From: Labrys sp. WJW
GTDB lineage: Bacteria; Pseudomonadota; Alphaproteobacteria; Rhizobiales; Labraceae
NCBI RefSeq assembly: GCF_001676615.1
Contig: NZ_LYXZ01000018.1
Location: 186,001 to 250,000 of the forward strand
DNA length: 64,000 nucleotides
Direction: 5' to 3'
Below the pieces are notes generated by a model that searched no databases, had not been told where the DNA came from, and was given only the letters and a program-made list of their open reading frames with translations. Made by a program: the position numbers and the translations under genes. Positions within the stretch are counted from its first letter, which is position 1; every line of letters begins with the position of its first letter. This document shows positions 16,980 through 27,153 of this stretch, piece after piece.

Positions 16980-17092
16980 ACACGCTTTGCTCAAGTTTCG
17001 GCAGGCTTTGGAGACGGCATGAGTAGCAAATCAGCCCTTTTACGATTACCAGAGGGCTGAAGGGGAATTCCGAATCGCAGTCCGGGGGCCGC

Positions 17093-17542
17093 ATGCTGAC
17101 GAAAAAGGGCAAATATGGCCTCAAGGCAATGGTGCATCTGGCCGGCGCCGAGCCGGGCAAACCGTGCCTGGTTTCCGATATCGCCGAACAGAACGGCATT
17201 CCCAAGAAGTTCCTGGATACGATCCTTGGCGAGCTGAAGAATGCCGGCTTCCTGCATTCGAAGAAAGGCAAGGGCGGTGGCTATGTCCTCGGACGGCCGG
17301 CGAGCGAGATCCGTGTCGGCCATATCGTGCGCGTGCTCGACGGACCGCTCGCGCCCATTCCTTGCGCCAGCCGTACCGCCTATCAGCGCTGTGATGATTG
17401 TTCCGACGAGAACCAGTGCGCCGTGCGCCTGATGATGCTGGAAGTGCGCCAGGCGATTTCCACCGTGCTCGACAACCGCACCCTTGCCGAGATGCGGGCG
17501 CTGGCCGATCTCGACGACCTGACCCTGATGTATCACATCTGA
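17093..17542 (+). CDS. Rrf2-family transcriptional regulator
   Basis: A 149-residue winged-helix regulator of the Rrf2 family (relatives IscR, CymR, NsrR). The start KKGKYGLKAMVHLA and wing KKGKGGGYVLGRPASEI (57-73) are typical. Four cysteines at 91, 100, 103 and 109 (CX8CX2CX5C) lie where IscR carries its Fe-S ligands, but the spacing differs from IscR CX5CX5C. A Cys also occurs at 25. It sits among sulfur-oxidation genes, and IscR-like palindromes occur at several promoters of the region, so it is the natural candidate to bind them. An 8-bp hairpin (17031-17060) precedes the gene. What it senses is unknown. Confidence 0.88.
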   Translation: MLTKKGKYGLKAMVHLAGAEPGKPCLVSDIAEQNGIPKKFLDTILGELKNAGFLHSKKGKGGGYVLGRPASEIRVGHIVRVLDGPLAPIPCASRTAYQRCDDCSDENQCAVRLMMLEVRQAISTVLDNRTLAEMRALADLDDLTLMYHI

Positions 17543-17613
17543 CTGCCGGCATCGGCAACAGGCGAGTTCGCGCGATTGAATGATCGGGACAGCTTGTCGG
17601 CTGCACGTGTTTG

Positions 17614-17632
17614 ATCTATCAAATTGGTAGAT
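17614..17632. promoter_or_regulatory. candidate operator site E (weak)
   Basis: ATCTA-TCAAATTGG-TAGAT, a perfect 5-9-5 palindrome 18 bp before the FAD-protein start and 71 bp after the Rrf2 gene. Geometry matches sites A-D, but only about 15 of 25 positions fit the IscR type-1 consensus. Confidence 0.3.
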
Positions 17633-17649
17633 TAATTGAAGCGTGCAGC

Positions 17650-19017
17650 ATGTCGACCAGCCCTTCCGTCTCCTCCAGGCATATCGTCGTCATCGGAGGC
17701 GGAGCGAGCGGGGTTTTGATGACGGCCCATCTCCTGCGTCATCACCATCCCGAACTTCGCGTGACGTTGGTGGAGAAGAGCCGGGAGCTTGGCGCCGGCA
17801 TCGCCTATGGCACGAGCCATCCCGATCATCTCCTGAACGTACGCGCTGCCAATATGAGCGCCTATCCTGACGATCCCGACCATTTCTGGCGCTGGGTCGG
17901 CGAGCATAGCAGCAGCCATTGTCCGGATGCGCAGTCCTTCGCGCCGCGGCGCCTCTATCGCGACTATCTTGCAGATCTGCTGTCGCCGCATCTCGTGCAG
18001 CGGCCGGGCAGCCGGCGCCTGGCCATCGTGCAGGACGAGGCGGTCGGCATCGCGGAAGTAGATAGGGGCGTCATTGTTGACCTCAGCAGCGGCGGTCGAG
18101 TGAAGGCCGACATCGCCATTCTCGCGACTGGCAATGAAGGCCCCAAGCTGCCGCCCGCCTCCTGGCGGTTCGATGGCTGGTTCGACGCAGGGCCGGCCGC
18201 CTTTTCCCCCGATGCCGATGTCGTCATCGTCGGAACCGGCCTCACCATGGCCGACCGGGTCCTGTCGCTGCTGCATGCCGGACACCGTGGCCGGATCACC
18301 GCCATTTCCAGGCGCGGCCTCAGCCCGCAAGCCCATCGGCCGGTCCAGCCACTACGCCTCGATGCCGCCGACATTCCCTATGGCACTGGGATCGTCTACC
18401 TCACGCGCTGGCTGCGCCGGCTCGTGGCCGAGCACCGGCGATCAGGCGGGGATTGGCGTGCCATTGTCGATGGTTTGCGGCCCTATACGCAGCCTCTATG
18501 GCGCAGCCTGTCCCAGGAGGCACGCCGGCGCTTCCTGCGCCATGCCCGGGCCTGGTGGGACATCCATCGCCACCGCATGGCCCCGGATGCTGCTGCGCGC
18601 ATCGAGGCGGCGCGCCGGACGGGCCAACTTGCCATCGTGGCGGGCCGGGTTATCGGGTTCGATCCGCAGGGGAGCCGCGTGGCCGTACGCTACATCGCCC
18701 GCACCGGTGCGACCGAGAGACGGATCGATGCCGATGCCGTCTTCGAATGCCGCGGCCGCGCTGCCGACGTCACCGCCACCGAAAATCCGGTTCTGCGCCA
18801 GTTGCTGGCTGATGGCAGGGTGCGGCCCGACAGTCTCGGCCTCGGGCTGGATGTCGGATTGGATTGTCGTGTCCTGCGCGCGGATGGCGCGCCGTCGGAT
18901 CGACTTTATGCCGTCGGCCCGATCACCTCGGGCACGTTCTGGGAGATCGTGGCCGTGCCTGATATCCGCCAGCAGGTCGCCAAGCTGGCGGGCAATCTGC
19001 TGGGGGCAGCTGCTTAA
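17650..19017 (+). CDS. FAD/NAD(P)-binding protein, NAD_binding_9 family
   Basis: A 455-residue flavoprotein of the YdhS/NAD_binding_9 type. The first Rossmann motif HIVVIGGGASGVLM is at residues 10-23. It is followed by YGTSHPDHLLNVRAANMSAYPDDPDHFWRWV, the family hallmark. A second nucleotide site is VVIVGTGLTMADRVL, and the C-terminus returns to flavin binding with DRLYAVGPITSGTFWEI. The enzymes are uncharacterised; they are oxidoreductases by fold. Location at the end of the sulfur cluster, behind the Rrf2 gene and site E, suggests a role in organosulfur or sulfur-redox metabolism. A TTG at 17611 is open in frame but lies before the palindrome. Confidence 0.8.
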   Translation: MSTSPSVSSRHIVVIGGGASGVLMTAHLLRHHHPELRVTLVEKSRELGAGIAYGTSHPDHLLNVRAANMSAYPDDPDHFWRWVGEHSSSHCPDAQSFAPRRLYRDYLADLLSPHLVQRPGSRRLAIVQDEAVGIAEVDRGVIVDLSSGGRVKADIAILATGNEGPKLPPASWRFDGWFDAGPAAFSPDADVVIVGTGLTMADRVLSLLHAGHRGRITAISRRGLSPQAHRPVQPLRLDAADIPYGTGIVYLTRWLRRLVAEHRRSGGDWRAIVDGLRPYTQPLWRSLSQEARRRFLRHARAWWDIHRHRMAPDAAARIEAARRTGQLAIVAGRVIGFDPQGSRVAVRYIARTGATERRIDADAVFECRGRAADVTATENPVLRQLLADGRVRPDSLGLGLDVGLDCRVLRADGAPSDRLYAVGPITSGTFWEIVAVPDIRQQVAKLAGNLLGAAA

Positions 19018-19089
19018 AAATCGAAGGCTTATCGCGCCTTCTTCGGCGGGGAAGTAAGGCAACCGCGTGGTTTGAGACACGCAGGCTGC

Positions 19090-20100
19090 CTAGACGGTCA
19101 GGATCGCCTTGATCACGCCGGCCTCCGGCCTGGACCATTCCGGTATCAGGCCCGGCGCATCGTCCAGGCTACCTTCATGGCTCGCGAGCGCGCGCAAGGG
19201 CACCTTGCCGTCCCGCATCGCCTGCAGCACGGTCTCGAAATCCTGCCGGACGGCATTGCGGCTGGCATAGAGCGTGGTCTCGCGCTTGTGGAATTCGGGA
19301 TCGTTGAAGGCGATGTCCGCGCGCACCAGCGACAGCAGCACATAGGCGCCGCCATGGCCGACGAGGTCGAAGCCCTTCTGCATGGCGCCGGGGCTGCCGG
19401 TGGCATCGACGACGCAGTCGAAGAAGTCGCCACCCGTCGCTTGGCCCAGGCGCTCCCGGATGTCGGCCGAAGCCTCGAAGACGGCATCCGCCCCCAACTC
19501 GTCCGCGCAGAAGGCGAGGCGGCGGGGATTCATGTCGACGACGCTGACATGGGCGCCCGCCACCCTGGAGAAGACGGCGGCCGCGATGCCGATGGGACCG
19601 GCGCCGACGATGGCCACCCGCTGTCCCGGCCCGATGCCGCCGCGCGCCACGCCATGGGCGCCGATGGCCAGGAATTCGACCATGGCGGCCTGTCCAGCCG
19701 TCAGGCCGTCGGCCGGAATGACGTTGGCTTCGGGCACCGCGATATAGTCGCAGGCGCCGCCGTCGCGATGCACGCCGAGGACTTCCAGCTGCTGGCAGCA
19801 ATTCGTCTTGCCCATCCGGCAGGCGCGGCAATGGCCGCAATAGATCGTCGGCATGATCGAGACGATCTGGCCGGCGCGCAGGGACGACCCCGTCGGCACA
19901 CTGACGATCTCGGCGCCAAGCTCATGCCCGATGACTCGGGGATAGCTCAGATAAGGCTGGTTGCCGTGGAAGATGTGATAGTCGGTGCCGCAGACGCCGA
20001 CATGGCGAATGCGCACCAGCACCTCGTTCCCGGCGGCGTGCGGCTCGTCGCGCTGGATGATGCTCAGCTTGCCGGGTTCGTCGCAGCTCAGGGCTCTCAT
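19090..20100 (-). CDS. zinc-binding alcohol dehydrogenase, RspB/L-gulonate-type
   Basis: A 336-residue medium-chain dehydrogenase. The catalytic zinc site has GVCGTDYHIFHG and GHELGAE; structural-zinc cysteines are present in the CGHCRACRMGKTNCC stretch; the nucleotide fold is VAIVGAGPIGIAAA. It is closest in style to RspB and L-galactonate/L-gulonate 5-dehydrogenases. Those make D-fructuronate, the product the adjacent UxuB-like enzyme would reduce. The start at 20100 overlaps that gene by 4 bp (ATGA on the minus strand); the upstream open frame to 20577 is antisense reading of the neighbour. Last gene of a GntR-uxuB-adh operon. Confidence 0.85.
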   Translation of the reverse strand: MRALSCDEPGKLSIIQRDEPHAAGNEVLVRIRHVGVCGTDYHIFHGNQPYLSYPRVIGHELGAEIVSVPTGSSLRAGQIVSIMPTIYCGHCRACRMGKTNCCQQLEVLGVHRDGGACDYIAVPEANVIPADGLTAGQAAMVEFLAIGAHGVARGGIGPGQRVAIVGAGPIGIAAAVFSRVAGAHVSVVDMNPRRLAFCADELGADAVFEASADIRERLGQATGGDFFDCVVDATGSPGAMQKGFDLVGHGGAYVLLSLVRADIAFNDPEFHKRETTLYASRNAVRQDFETVLQAMRDGKVPLRALASHEGSLDDAPGLIPEWSRPEAGVIKAILTV

Positions 20101-21566
20101 TTCTGCCTCCAGGATTGGGCGGCATTCAGGACGCCTTGGGTGGCGATCGCCCGATAGGCCGCCTGCAGATCGTCGACAAAGGCCGCATTGCGCGGCAGGT
20201 CCTCGCCGAAAACGGCGGAAAGGCCGAGAAAAGCCTCGACCACCGCCTGTGGCGCGGCGTTGTGCTGGTCGGGCTGGCCGGTCCAGGCTTCGAAGGTCGG
20301 GTCGTTGAGGGGAAGGGCACGGCCCTGGTCGTCGCTGCCGCCGCAGGACCGGATCCAGGCGGCGACGGCGAAGACGAGCGGGCCGCAAGGCAGCCCCTTG
20401 GCGAGGCAATCGCGCAGGGGCGACAGAATGCGCTGCGGCAGCTTCTGCGAAGCGTCGGAGGCGATCTGTGCGGTGCGGTGATGCAGCGAGGTGTTCTCGT
20501 AGCGGCCGAGAAGCTGCCTCGTATAGGCGAAGGCGCGGTCGGCGGGGATGGCCAGCGTCGGGATCGCGCATTGCCAATAGCGCTCGATCAGGCCGCGGAT
20601 GACAGGATCGGCGATCGCCTGGGCCACGAAGTCATGGCCGGCCAGCCGTCCAACCGCGGCGATGGTGGAATGGGTGCCGTTGAGCAGGCGCAGCTTCATA
20701 TGTTCGAAGGGCTCGACGTCGCCGGTGAACTCGACCCCGCTTTCCTCCAGCCGCGGCCGTCCGGCGGCGAAGCGATCCTCGATGACCCATTGGCTGAACG
20801 GCTCGCCCAGCACTGGCCAGGCATCTTCGAGGCCGAGCGAAGACGAAATGGCCGCGCGGTCGGTGTCGGTCGTCGCCGGCACGATACGGTCGACCATGGA
20901 GGACGGGCAGGGGATCTCGCCGGCGATATAGGCGGCCAGGTCCTTGTCCCGCAGCGCGGCGAATTCACCGAGCACGCGCTTCAGCGTGCGCCCGTTTTGC
21001 GGAAGGTTGTCGCAGGACAGGACGGTGAAGGGGCGGCTGCCATCGCGGCGGCGACGCGCGATCGCCTCAACCAGGAAACCGAGGGCCGAGCGGGGCACCT
21101 GCGGATTGGCGAGGTCATGCACGATGTCGGGATGGTCCGGCCTCAGCCCGCCGCTGCCGAGATCGACCGCATAGCCCTTTTCGGTGATCGTCAGCGTGAC
21201 GATCCGGATGGCCGGATCTGTAAGCTGGTCCAAGAGAAAGCCGGGATTTTCCGGCGCGACGGCGACTCCGAGCACCGAGCCGATCACGCGCAACTCCTCG
21301 CGGCCGCTGTCGCGGATGGCAAGCGTATACAGGCCGTCCTGGGGGGCGAGGGCATCGCGCGTCTCTCTGCCGCGCAGCGAACTGCCGAGGATGGCCCAAT
21401 CCGTCTCGCCGCGTGCCAGGCAGTCGTCGATGGCGACGGCCTGGTGCGCCCGATGGAAGGCGCCCGTGCCCAGATGCACGATGCCGGGCCGGATGGCCGC
21501 CCGATCATAACGCGGCGTGGCGATGCCCGGCTGGAGATGGGCGAGGGTGCTGGTACCGAGACGCAT
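20097..21566 (-). CDS. uxuB: mannitol dehydrogenase family, D-mannonate oxidoreductase-like
   Basis: A 489-residue long-chain polyol-specific dehydrogenase. N-terminal nucleotide domain PGIVHLGTGAFHRAHQAV; mid-protein TITEKGYAVD; catalytic domain with EHMKLRLLNGTHSTIAAVG containing the Lys-Asn-His set of this family. Members include fructuronate reductase (UxuB), tagaturonate reductase, and mannitol/arabinitol dehydrogenases. Pairing with the RspB-like gene favours fructuronate to mannonate; the mannonate dehydratase is not in the window. It lies 4 bp after the GntR gene and overlaps the dehydrogenase gene. Confidence 0.82.
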   Translation of the reverse strand: MRLGTSTLAHLQPGIATPRYDRAAIRPGIVHLGTGAFHRAHQAVAIDDCLARGETDWAILGSSLRGRETRDALAPQDGLYTLAIRDSGREELRVIGSVLGVAVAPENPGFLLDQLTDPAIRIVTLTITEKGYAVDLGSGGLRPDHPDIVHDLANPQVPRSALGFLVEAIARRRRDGSRPFTVLSCDNLPQNGRTLKRVLGEFAALRDKDLAAYIAGEIPCPSSMVDRIVPATTDTDRAAISSSLGLEDAWPVLGEPFSQWVIEDRFAAGRPRLEESGVEFTGDVEPFEHMKLRLLNGTHSTIAAVGRLAGHDFVAQAIADPVIRGLIERYWQCAIPTLAIPADRAFAYTRQLLGRYENTSLHHRTAQIASDASQKLPQRILSPLRDCLAKGLPCGPLVFAVAAWIRSCGGSDDQGRALPLNDPTFEAWTGQPDQHNAAPQAVVEAFLGLSAVFGEDLPRNAAFVDDLQAAYRAIATQGVLNAAQSWRQK

Positions 21567-21570
21567 CGGG

Positions 21571-22296
21571 CTACTCCGTTACATAGGGGCCATACTCATC
21601 CGGCAATTGGGCGAGCATGGTGAAGATCATGTCGAGATGCCGTTCGAGCCGGTCTGCGGCTTCATTCGTCCTGCCGTCGTCGAGGGCATCGAGAACGGCC
21701 AGATGTTCCTCCAGCACCAGGGGGAGGCGGGACGGCGTGCCGAACAGCCGCACGAAGCGGGCGAGGCGGGCACGGACCTGAAGGATGGTCGGCCACACGC
21801 CCTCGCGCTCGGCAAAACCGGCAAAGGCATAGTGGAAGCGCTCGTCCTGTTCGAAGAAGCGATCCTTGTCGTCACCGAGCATGGCCTGGCGCTGTGTCTC
21901 CACGATGGCGCGCGCTTCGGCGCTCTTGGCGGAGGTCCAGCGGGCCGCAGCCTCGCGCAGCAGGGCCAGTTCCAGATGCTTGCGGATGAAATGGCTGTCG
22001 CGCACTTCGGCCAGGCGGATGGGAGAGACGAAGCTGCCCTGCTGGGGATAGACGTCGATCAGGCCGTCCTCGCTCAGCCGCACCACTGCCGAACGCACAG
22101 GCGTGCGCGAGACGCCGAAATGGCGGCAGATGCGATTCTCACTGATCGAGGTGCCCGGCAACAGCCTGACCGTGATGATGGCCTGCTTCAAGGCTTCATA
22201 GATCTGGTCGCCCACCGGGTGCTTGCGATTGATGTCGACGGCAAAGCCCAGCCCGTCCTCGTCCGGCCCGGGCTGTTTGTTGGGCAAGGCAGACAT
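21571..22296 (-). CDS. GntR/FCD-family transcriptional regulator
   Basis: A 241-residue regulator. The N-terminal winged helix has GDQIYEALKQAIITVRLLPGTSISENRICRHFGVSRTPVRSAVVRLSEDGLIDVYPQQGSFVSP (about 28-91), and the C-terminal FCD helical domain binds a sugar-acid-like effector. AGGAG lies 8 nt before the ATG. It is the first gene of the uxuB/adh operon and divergent from the sugar ABC importer, so it probably represses both; a candidate operator lies at 22422-22437. Confidence 0.9.
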   Translation of the reverse strand: MSALPNKQPGPDEDGLGFAVDINRKHPVGDQIYEALKQAIITVRLLPGTSISENRICRHFGVSRTPVRSAVVRLSEDGLIDVYPQQGSFVSPIRLAEVRDSHFIRKHLELALLREAAARWTSAKSAEARAIVETQRQAMLGDDKDRFFEQDERFHYAFAGFAEREGVWPTILQVRARLARFVRLFGTPSRLPLVLEEHLAVLDALDDGRTNEAADRLERHLDMIFTMLAQLPDEYGPYVTE

Positions 22297-22421
22297 CGGC
22301 CGACTCCTTCAAAACCGCAATGATCGCAATGATATGGCGCTCCATCCTGAATCGGAATGGTAGGGGAGGGAAGCCAGGCTCGCTATCATCATCTCGCAAA
22401 CACTGTTGCATATGTCGAGCT

Positions 22422-22437
22422 TGGATCCTAGTATCCA
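22422..22437. promoter_or_regulatory. candidate GntR operator
   Basis: Perfect inverted repeat TGGAT-CCTAGT-ATCCA in the divergent gap between the GntR gene and the ABC importer. Position suits an FCD-type regulator site; no consensus comparison was possible. Confidence 0.4.
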
Positions 22438-22507
22438 TACCTGTCAAGCGGGGCCGAACGATGTGAGGAGCGCCCGCAGCACGTCATGCCCAGAGGGAGG
22501 GAATTTC

Positions 22508-23533
<1,026 letters not shown>

Positions 23534-23627
23534 CGGTATTGGGCCGAGGCCTGCATCCCGTCCCGTGCAGCGGGAATGGTGTCTCGGCCCGTTCCAACCA
23601 GTATTCCTACGGAGCTCGAGACCGTCG

Positions 23628-24662
23628 ATGGCCGGTGACGAATCCCCAACCGCAACGCTCGCCCCGGCGACCGGCAAGCCGATGCAGAGCGGCACGGTGC
23701 GCTTCTACCTGACCAACGAGTTCGGGCTTTTGGTCCTGATGGTGGCTTTCGCCTGCCTGTTCGGCCTCGCTACCAAGGGCTTCTTCTCCCCCTTCAACCA
23801 GTTCACGCTGGGGCGCGTCGCCGCCGTCAACATCATGGTCGGCCTGTCCATGATGGTGGTGATCGTCACCGGCGGCCTGAACCTGGCTGTCGGTGCCATC
23901 GGTGTCTGCGCGGCCATGGCTTTCGGCGCCCTGGTGGAACTGGCGGGATTGCCCTGGCCGGTTGCCGCCCTTGGCGCCATCGCCCTGGCGGCGGCGCTCG
24001 GCTGGATCAACGGCTTCGTCGTGGTGCGTTCCGGCCTGCACAGCTTCATCATCACCCTGGCCAGCATGAGCATCTTCTTCGGAATGATGATCTACTTGAC
24101 CAAGGCGCAATCCTTCCGCGGCATTCCGGCCGATTTCTCCAATTTCGGGCGGCTGCGCCTGTTCGGCCTGGTCTCGCCGCTTCTCGTCGTCGCCCTGGTC
24201 GTGGCCGTGGTGCTCGGCGTGCTCTATCGCTTCACCGTTCTCGGCCGCGAGATGCTGGCGGCGGGCGCCCGTCCCGAGGCTGCAGAGCTTTCCGGCGTGC
24301 GTGTCGGGCGGACATTCATCCTCTGCCACATGTTGTCGGGGGCTCTTGCCGCCATCACGGCCATGCTCGTGGTGGCACGCACCGGCGCTGCCATTCCCTC
24401 GATGGCCGGACAGCTCGGGCAGGATTGGCTTTTGCCGGCCTTTCTCGGTCCGGTGCTCGGCGGCACGCTGCTCAGCGGCGGCCGGGTCTCGGTCAGCGGC
24501 ACGGTGCTCGGCGCCATCCTGGTGACCATGCTCACCAACGGCCTGCTGCTGCTGCAGATCGGTGAGTTCTGGGTGCAGGCCTGTCTCGGCTGCCTGTTGC
24601 TCACCGCCGTGCTGATCGACAAGGCACGCCGTTCCTATCTCGCCCATCGGAGGATGGTGTGA
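23628..24662 (+). CDS. sugar ABC transporter, permease 1 (RbsC family)
   Basis: A 344-residue BPD_transp_2 (RbsC-like) permease with about 9-10 hydrophobic segments. It has VVIVTGGLNLAVGAIGVCAAMAFG near residue 80, GWINGFVVVRSGLHSFIITLASMSIFFG, and the coupling helix LGREMLAAGARPEAAELSGVRVGRT. GGAGCTCGAG upstream of 23628 marks the start; an ATG at 23565 would add residues before it without support. The next permease starts at its stop (TGATG). Confidence 0.9.
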   Translation: MAGDESPTATLAPATGKPMQSGTVRFYLTNEFGLLVLMVAFACLFGLATKGFFSPFNQFTLGRVAAVNIMVGLSMMVVIVTGGLNLAVGAIGVCAAMAFGALVELAGLPWPVAALGAIALAAALGWINGFVVVRSGLHSFIITLASMSIFFGMMIYLTKAQSFRGIPADFSNFGRLRLFGLVSPLLVVALVVAVVLGVLYRFTVLGREMLAAGARPEAAELSGVRVGRTFILCHMLSGALAAITAMLVVARTGAAIPSMAGQLGQDWLLPAFLGPVLGGTLLSGGRVSVSGTVLGAILVTMLTNGLLLLQIGEFWVQACLGCLLLTAVLIDKARRSYLAHRRMV

Positions 24663-25621
24663 TGCCCCGTTTCATGCAGACAGACTGGTTCGGACCCCTG
24701 GCGATCGCGGTGGTGGCCATCGCCCTTATCGGCAGCTTCAACCCGTCCTTCCTGTCGCCGCTCAACATCCAGGTGCTGCTGCTCGCCATCACCGTAAATA
24801 TGCTGATCGCCTTCTCGCAGATGATCATCATCGCCATCGGGCAGATGAACCTGGCGGTTGGCGCCATTGGCGGGCTCGCCGCGATCTCCTTTGCCGGCAT
24901 GATGCAGGTCTGGGGTTTGCCGGCGCCGCTGGCCGCGCTGCTGGCGGCGGGGATCGGCCTCCTGGCCGGCGTCGTCAACGGTGCCTTCATCGCCGGCACC
25001 GGCATCTCGGCCTTCGTGATCACCCTGGCCACCCTGTCGGTGTTCAAGGGCATCAACCTCGCCATCACCAAGGCGCAGCCCTTTTACGGCGTGCCGCAAA
25101 GCGTCAAGGATTTCGGCAACACCACCTTCCTCGGGCCGCTGCCCTGGCTGGTGATCCCCGCGGCCATCGTGTTCGTGGCGATGTGGTATCTGCTCAACCG
25201 CCTGCCGCTGGGACGCTTCATCCTGGCCGTGGGCGGCAATTCCCACTCGGCCGAACTGTCGGGCATTTCGGTGTCGCGGACGGTGATATCGGCCCATGCC
25301 ATATCGGGGCTTCTGGCGGGCCTGGCCGGTATCGCGCTGGTGGCGCGGCTGGAGATCGGCCAGCCGACCATCGGTGACGACTGGCTGATCCTCTCCTTCG
25401 CCGCGCCGGTGATCGGTGGCGCCGTACTCGCCGGCGGTCATGTCTCCAGCTTCGCCACGCTGCTCGGCGTGATCATCGTTGCCATCATCACCCAGGCGCT
25501 CGTGCTCTTCCATATCGACCCCTTCCTGGTGCAGGTCGTTCTCGGCGCGCTGATCCTGTGGGCTGTCGGCATGAACCGCTGGCGCGAGATCCGCGTCAAC
25601 CGCGGTTTGAAGAGGATCTGA
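24662..25621 (+). CDS. sugar ABC transporter, permease 2 (RbsC family)
   Basis: A 319-residue second RbsC-like permease. It has MIIIAIGQMNLAVGAIGG, GVVNGAFIAGTGISAFVITLATLSVFKG, and LNRLPLGRFILAVGGNSHSAELSGISVSRT, the same architecture as the upstream permease. The two probably form a heterodimer. The ATG at 24662 shares one base with the previous stop; a GTG at 24659 is equally possible. Followed 2 bp later by the ATPase. Confidence 0.9.
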   Translation: MPRFMQTDWFGPLAIAVVAIALIGSFNPSFLSPLNIQVLLLAITVNMLIAFSQMIIIAIGQMNLAVGAIGGLAAISFAGMMQVWGLPAPLAALLAAGIGLLAGVVNGAFIAGTGISAFVITLATLSVFKGINLAITKAQPFYGVPQSVKDFGNTTFLGPLPWLVIPAAIVFVAMWYLLNRLPLGRFILAVGGNSHSAELSGISVSRTVISAHAISGLLAGLAGIALVARLEIGQPTIGDDWLILSFAAPVIGGAVLAGGHVSSFATLLGVIIVAIITQALVLFHIDPFLVQVVLGALILWAVGMNRWREIRVNRGLKRI

Positions 25622-25623
25622 AC

Positions 25624-27153
25624 ATGGCGGCTCAGACTTCGGCTCCGGTTTTCCAGGCGCGCGGCGTCAGCAAGTTCTTCCCCGGCGTGAAGGCCCTGGA
25701 AGGCGTCTCGATCTCGCTGCGCCCGGGCTCGATCCATGCCCTGCTGGGCGAGAACGGCGCCGGCAAATCCACGCTGATCAAGCTGATCACCGGCGTGCTC
25801 AGGCCCGACGAGGGCGAACTGGTGGTGGATGGGCAGCCCGCCCATTTCGCCTCGACACGTGACGCCATCGCCAGGGGCATCGGCGTCGTGCATCAGGAGC
25901 GCAACCTCATCCCGCGCTTCTCGGTGGGCGAGAACATCATGCTGGAGCGCCTGAGCGCCAGCCTGTTCAAGCCGATCGACTATGCCGCGGTGAATGCCGA
26001 GGCGCGGCGCTGGCTCGACGTGCTCGGGCTCGATCTCGACCCGGCCACGCCGGTCTCTCAGCTCAGCGTCGCCAAGATGCAGCTCGTCGAGATCGCCAAG
26101 GCGCTGTCCCTGCGCTCGCGCGTGCTGCTGCTCGACGAGCCGACCGCCTCGCTCACGCCTCATGAGACCGTCGCCCTGTTCGCGTTGCTCAAGAAGCTCA
26201 GGGACGAGGGCGTCAGCATGCTCTTCGTCAGCCACAAGCTGGAGGAGGTGCAGGAGATCTGCGACCAGGTCACCGTGCTCCGGGACGGACACAATGCCTG
26301 TGACAGCCGCTCGATGGAGGGGCTCGGCCGCCAGGACCTCGTGCGCCTGATGATCGGGCGCAGCGAGCAGATCCCGGACTGGAAGCCGCGCGACCATGCT
26401 GGGGCACCGCCCGTTCTGCAGCTCGAAAAGGTGGCTACGCCCTTCGGCCATCGCGACATCGATCTCAACGTGCGCCGCGGCGAGATCGTCGGGCTCTATG
26501 GCCTGGTCGGGGCAGGGCGCACCGAGCTCGCCAAGTCGATCATGGGGCTGCAGCCGGCGACGTCGGGCACCATCCGGCTCGACGGCAAGGAGGTGGCCAT
26601 CACCAGTGTCGGTGATGCCATCCACACCCATCGGCTCGGCTATGTCAGCGAGGACCGCAAGCAGGAGGGGCTCATCCTCCTGCATTCAGTGCTGGACAAT
26701 GCCGGCATCGCCATCTGGCGCAAGCTCGCCGGTTTCGGCGGCCTGCTCACCGATCGCGCCGTGCGCAAGGCGACCGAACCCTATATCCGCAAGCTGGAGG
26801 TGCGAACGCCTTCCCTGGGGCAGCTCGTCGGCAATCTCTCCGGCGGCAACCAGCAGAAGATCAGCGTGGCCAAGTGGCTGGCGGCCGGTGTGAAGCTCCT
26901 GATCATCGACGAGCCTTCGGTTGGAATCGACATCAAGACCAAGGCCTATCTGCATGAATTGATTCGCGAACTGTCGGATGCCGGCACTTCGATCCTGCTC
27001 ATCACCTCCGACATGCCGGAGATGATCGCCCTGGCCGACCGCATCGTGGTGATGAACGGCTACCGTGTGGCCGGAGACCTGCACAACAGCCGCGACTACG
27101 GCGCCATGAGCGAAGGCATCATGAACCTGATCCATAAGATCGATGCGGCGTGA
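25624..27153 (+). CDS. sugar ABC transporter, ATP-binding protein (RbsA family)
   Basis: A 509-residue protein with two fused ABC domains, as in RbsA/XylG. Domain 1 has Walker A GENGAGKST, signature LSVAKMQ (degenerate) and Walker B VLLLDEPTASL. Domain 2 has a degenerate Walker A GLVGAGRTEL, intact LSGGNQQK and Walker B LLIIDEPSVGID. Such asymmetry is normal in this family. AGAGGAT precedes the ATG at 25624. It completes the importer; the polyol dehydrogenase follows after 170 bp. Confidence 0.92.
   Translation: MAAQTSAPVFQARGVSKFFPGVKALEGVSISLRPGSIHALLGENGAGKSTLIKLITGVLRPDEGELVVDGQPAHFASTRDAIARGIGVVHQERNLIPRFSVGENIMLERLSASLFKPIDYAAVNAEARRWLDVLGLDLDPATPVSQLSVAKMQLVEIAKALSLRSRVLLLDEPTASLTPHETVALFALLKKLRDEGVSMLFVSHKLEEVQEICDQVTVLRDGHNACDSRSMEGLGRQDLVRLMIGRSEQIPDWKPRDHAGAPPVLQLEKVATPFGHRDIDLNVRRGEIVGLYGLVGAGRTELAKSIMGLQPATSGTIRLDGKEVAITSVGDAIHTHRLGYVSEDRKQEGLILLHSVLDNAGIAIWRKLAGFGGLLTDRAVRKATEPYIRKLEVRTPSLGQLVGNLSGGNQQKISVAKWLAAGVKLLIIDEPSVGIDIKTKAYLHELIRELSDAGTSILLITSDMPEMIALADRIVVMNGYRVAGDLHNSRDYGAMSEGIMNLIHKIDAA

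Noticed and set aside
19022..19044. GAAGGC/GCCTTC hairpin between the FAD protein and the convergent dehydrogenase
   Set aside because: Only 6 bp with a 7-nt loop and no T run; too weak to call a terminator.
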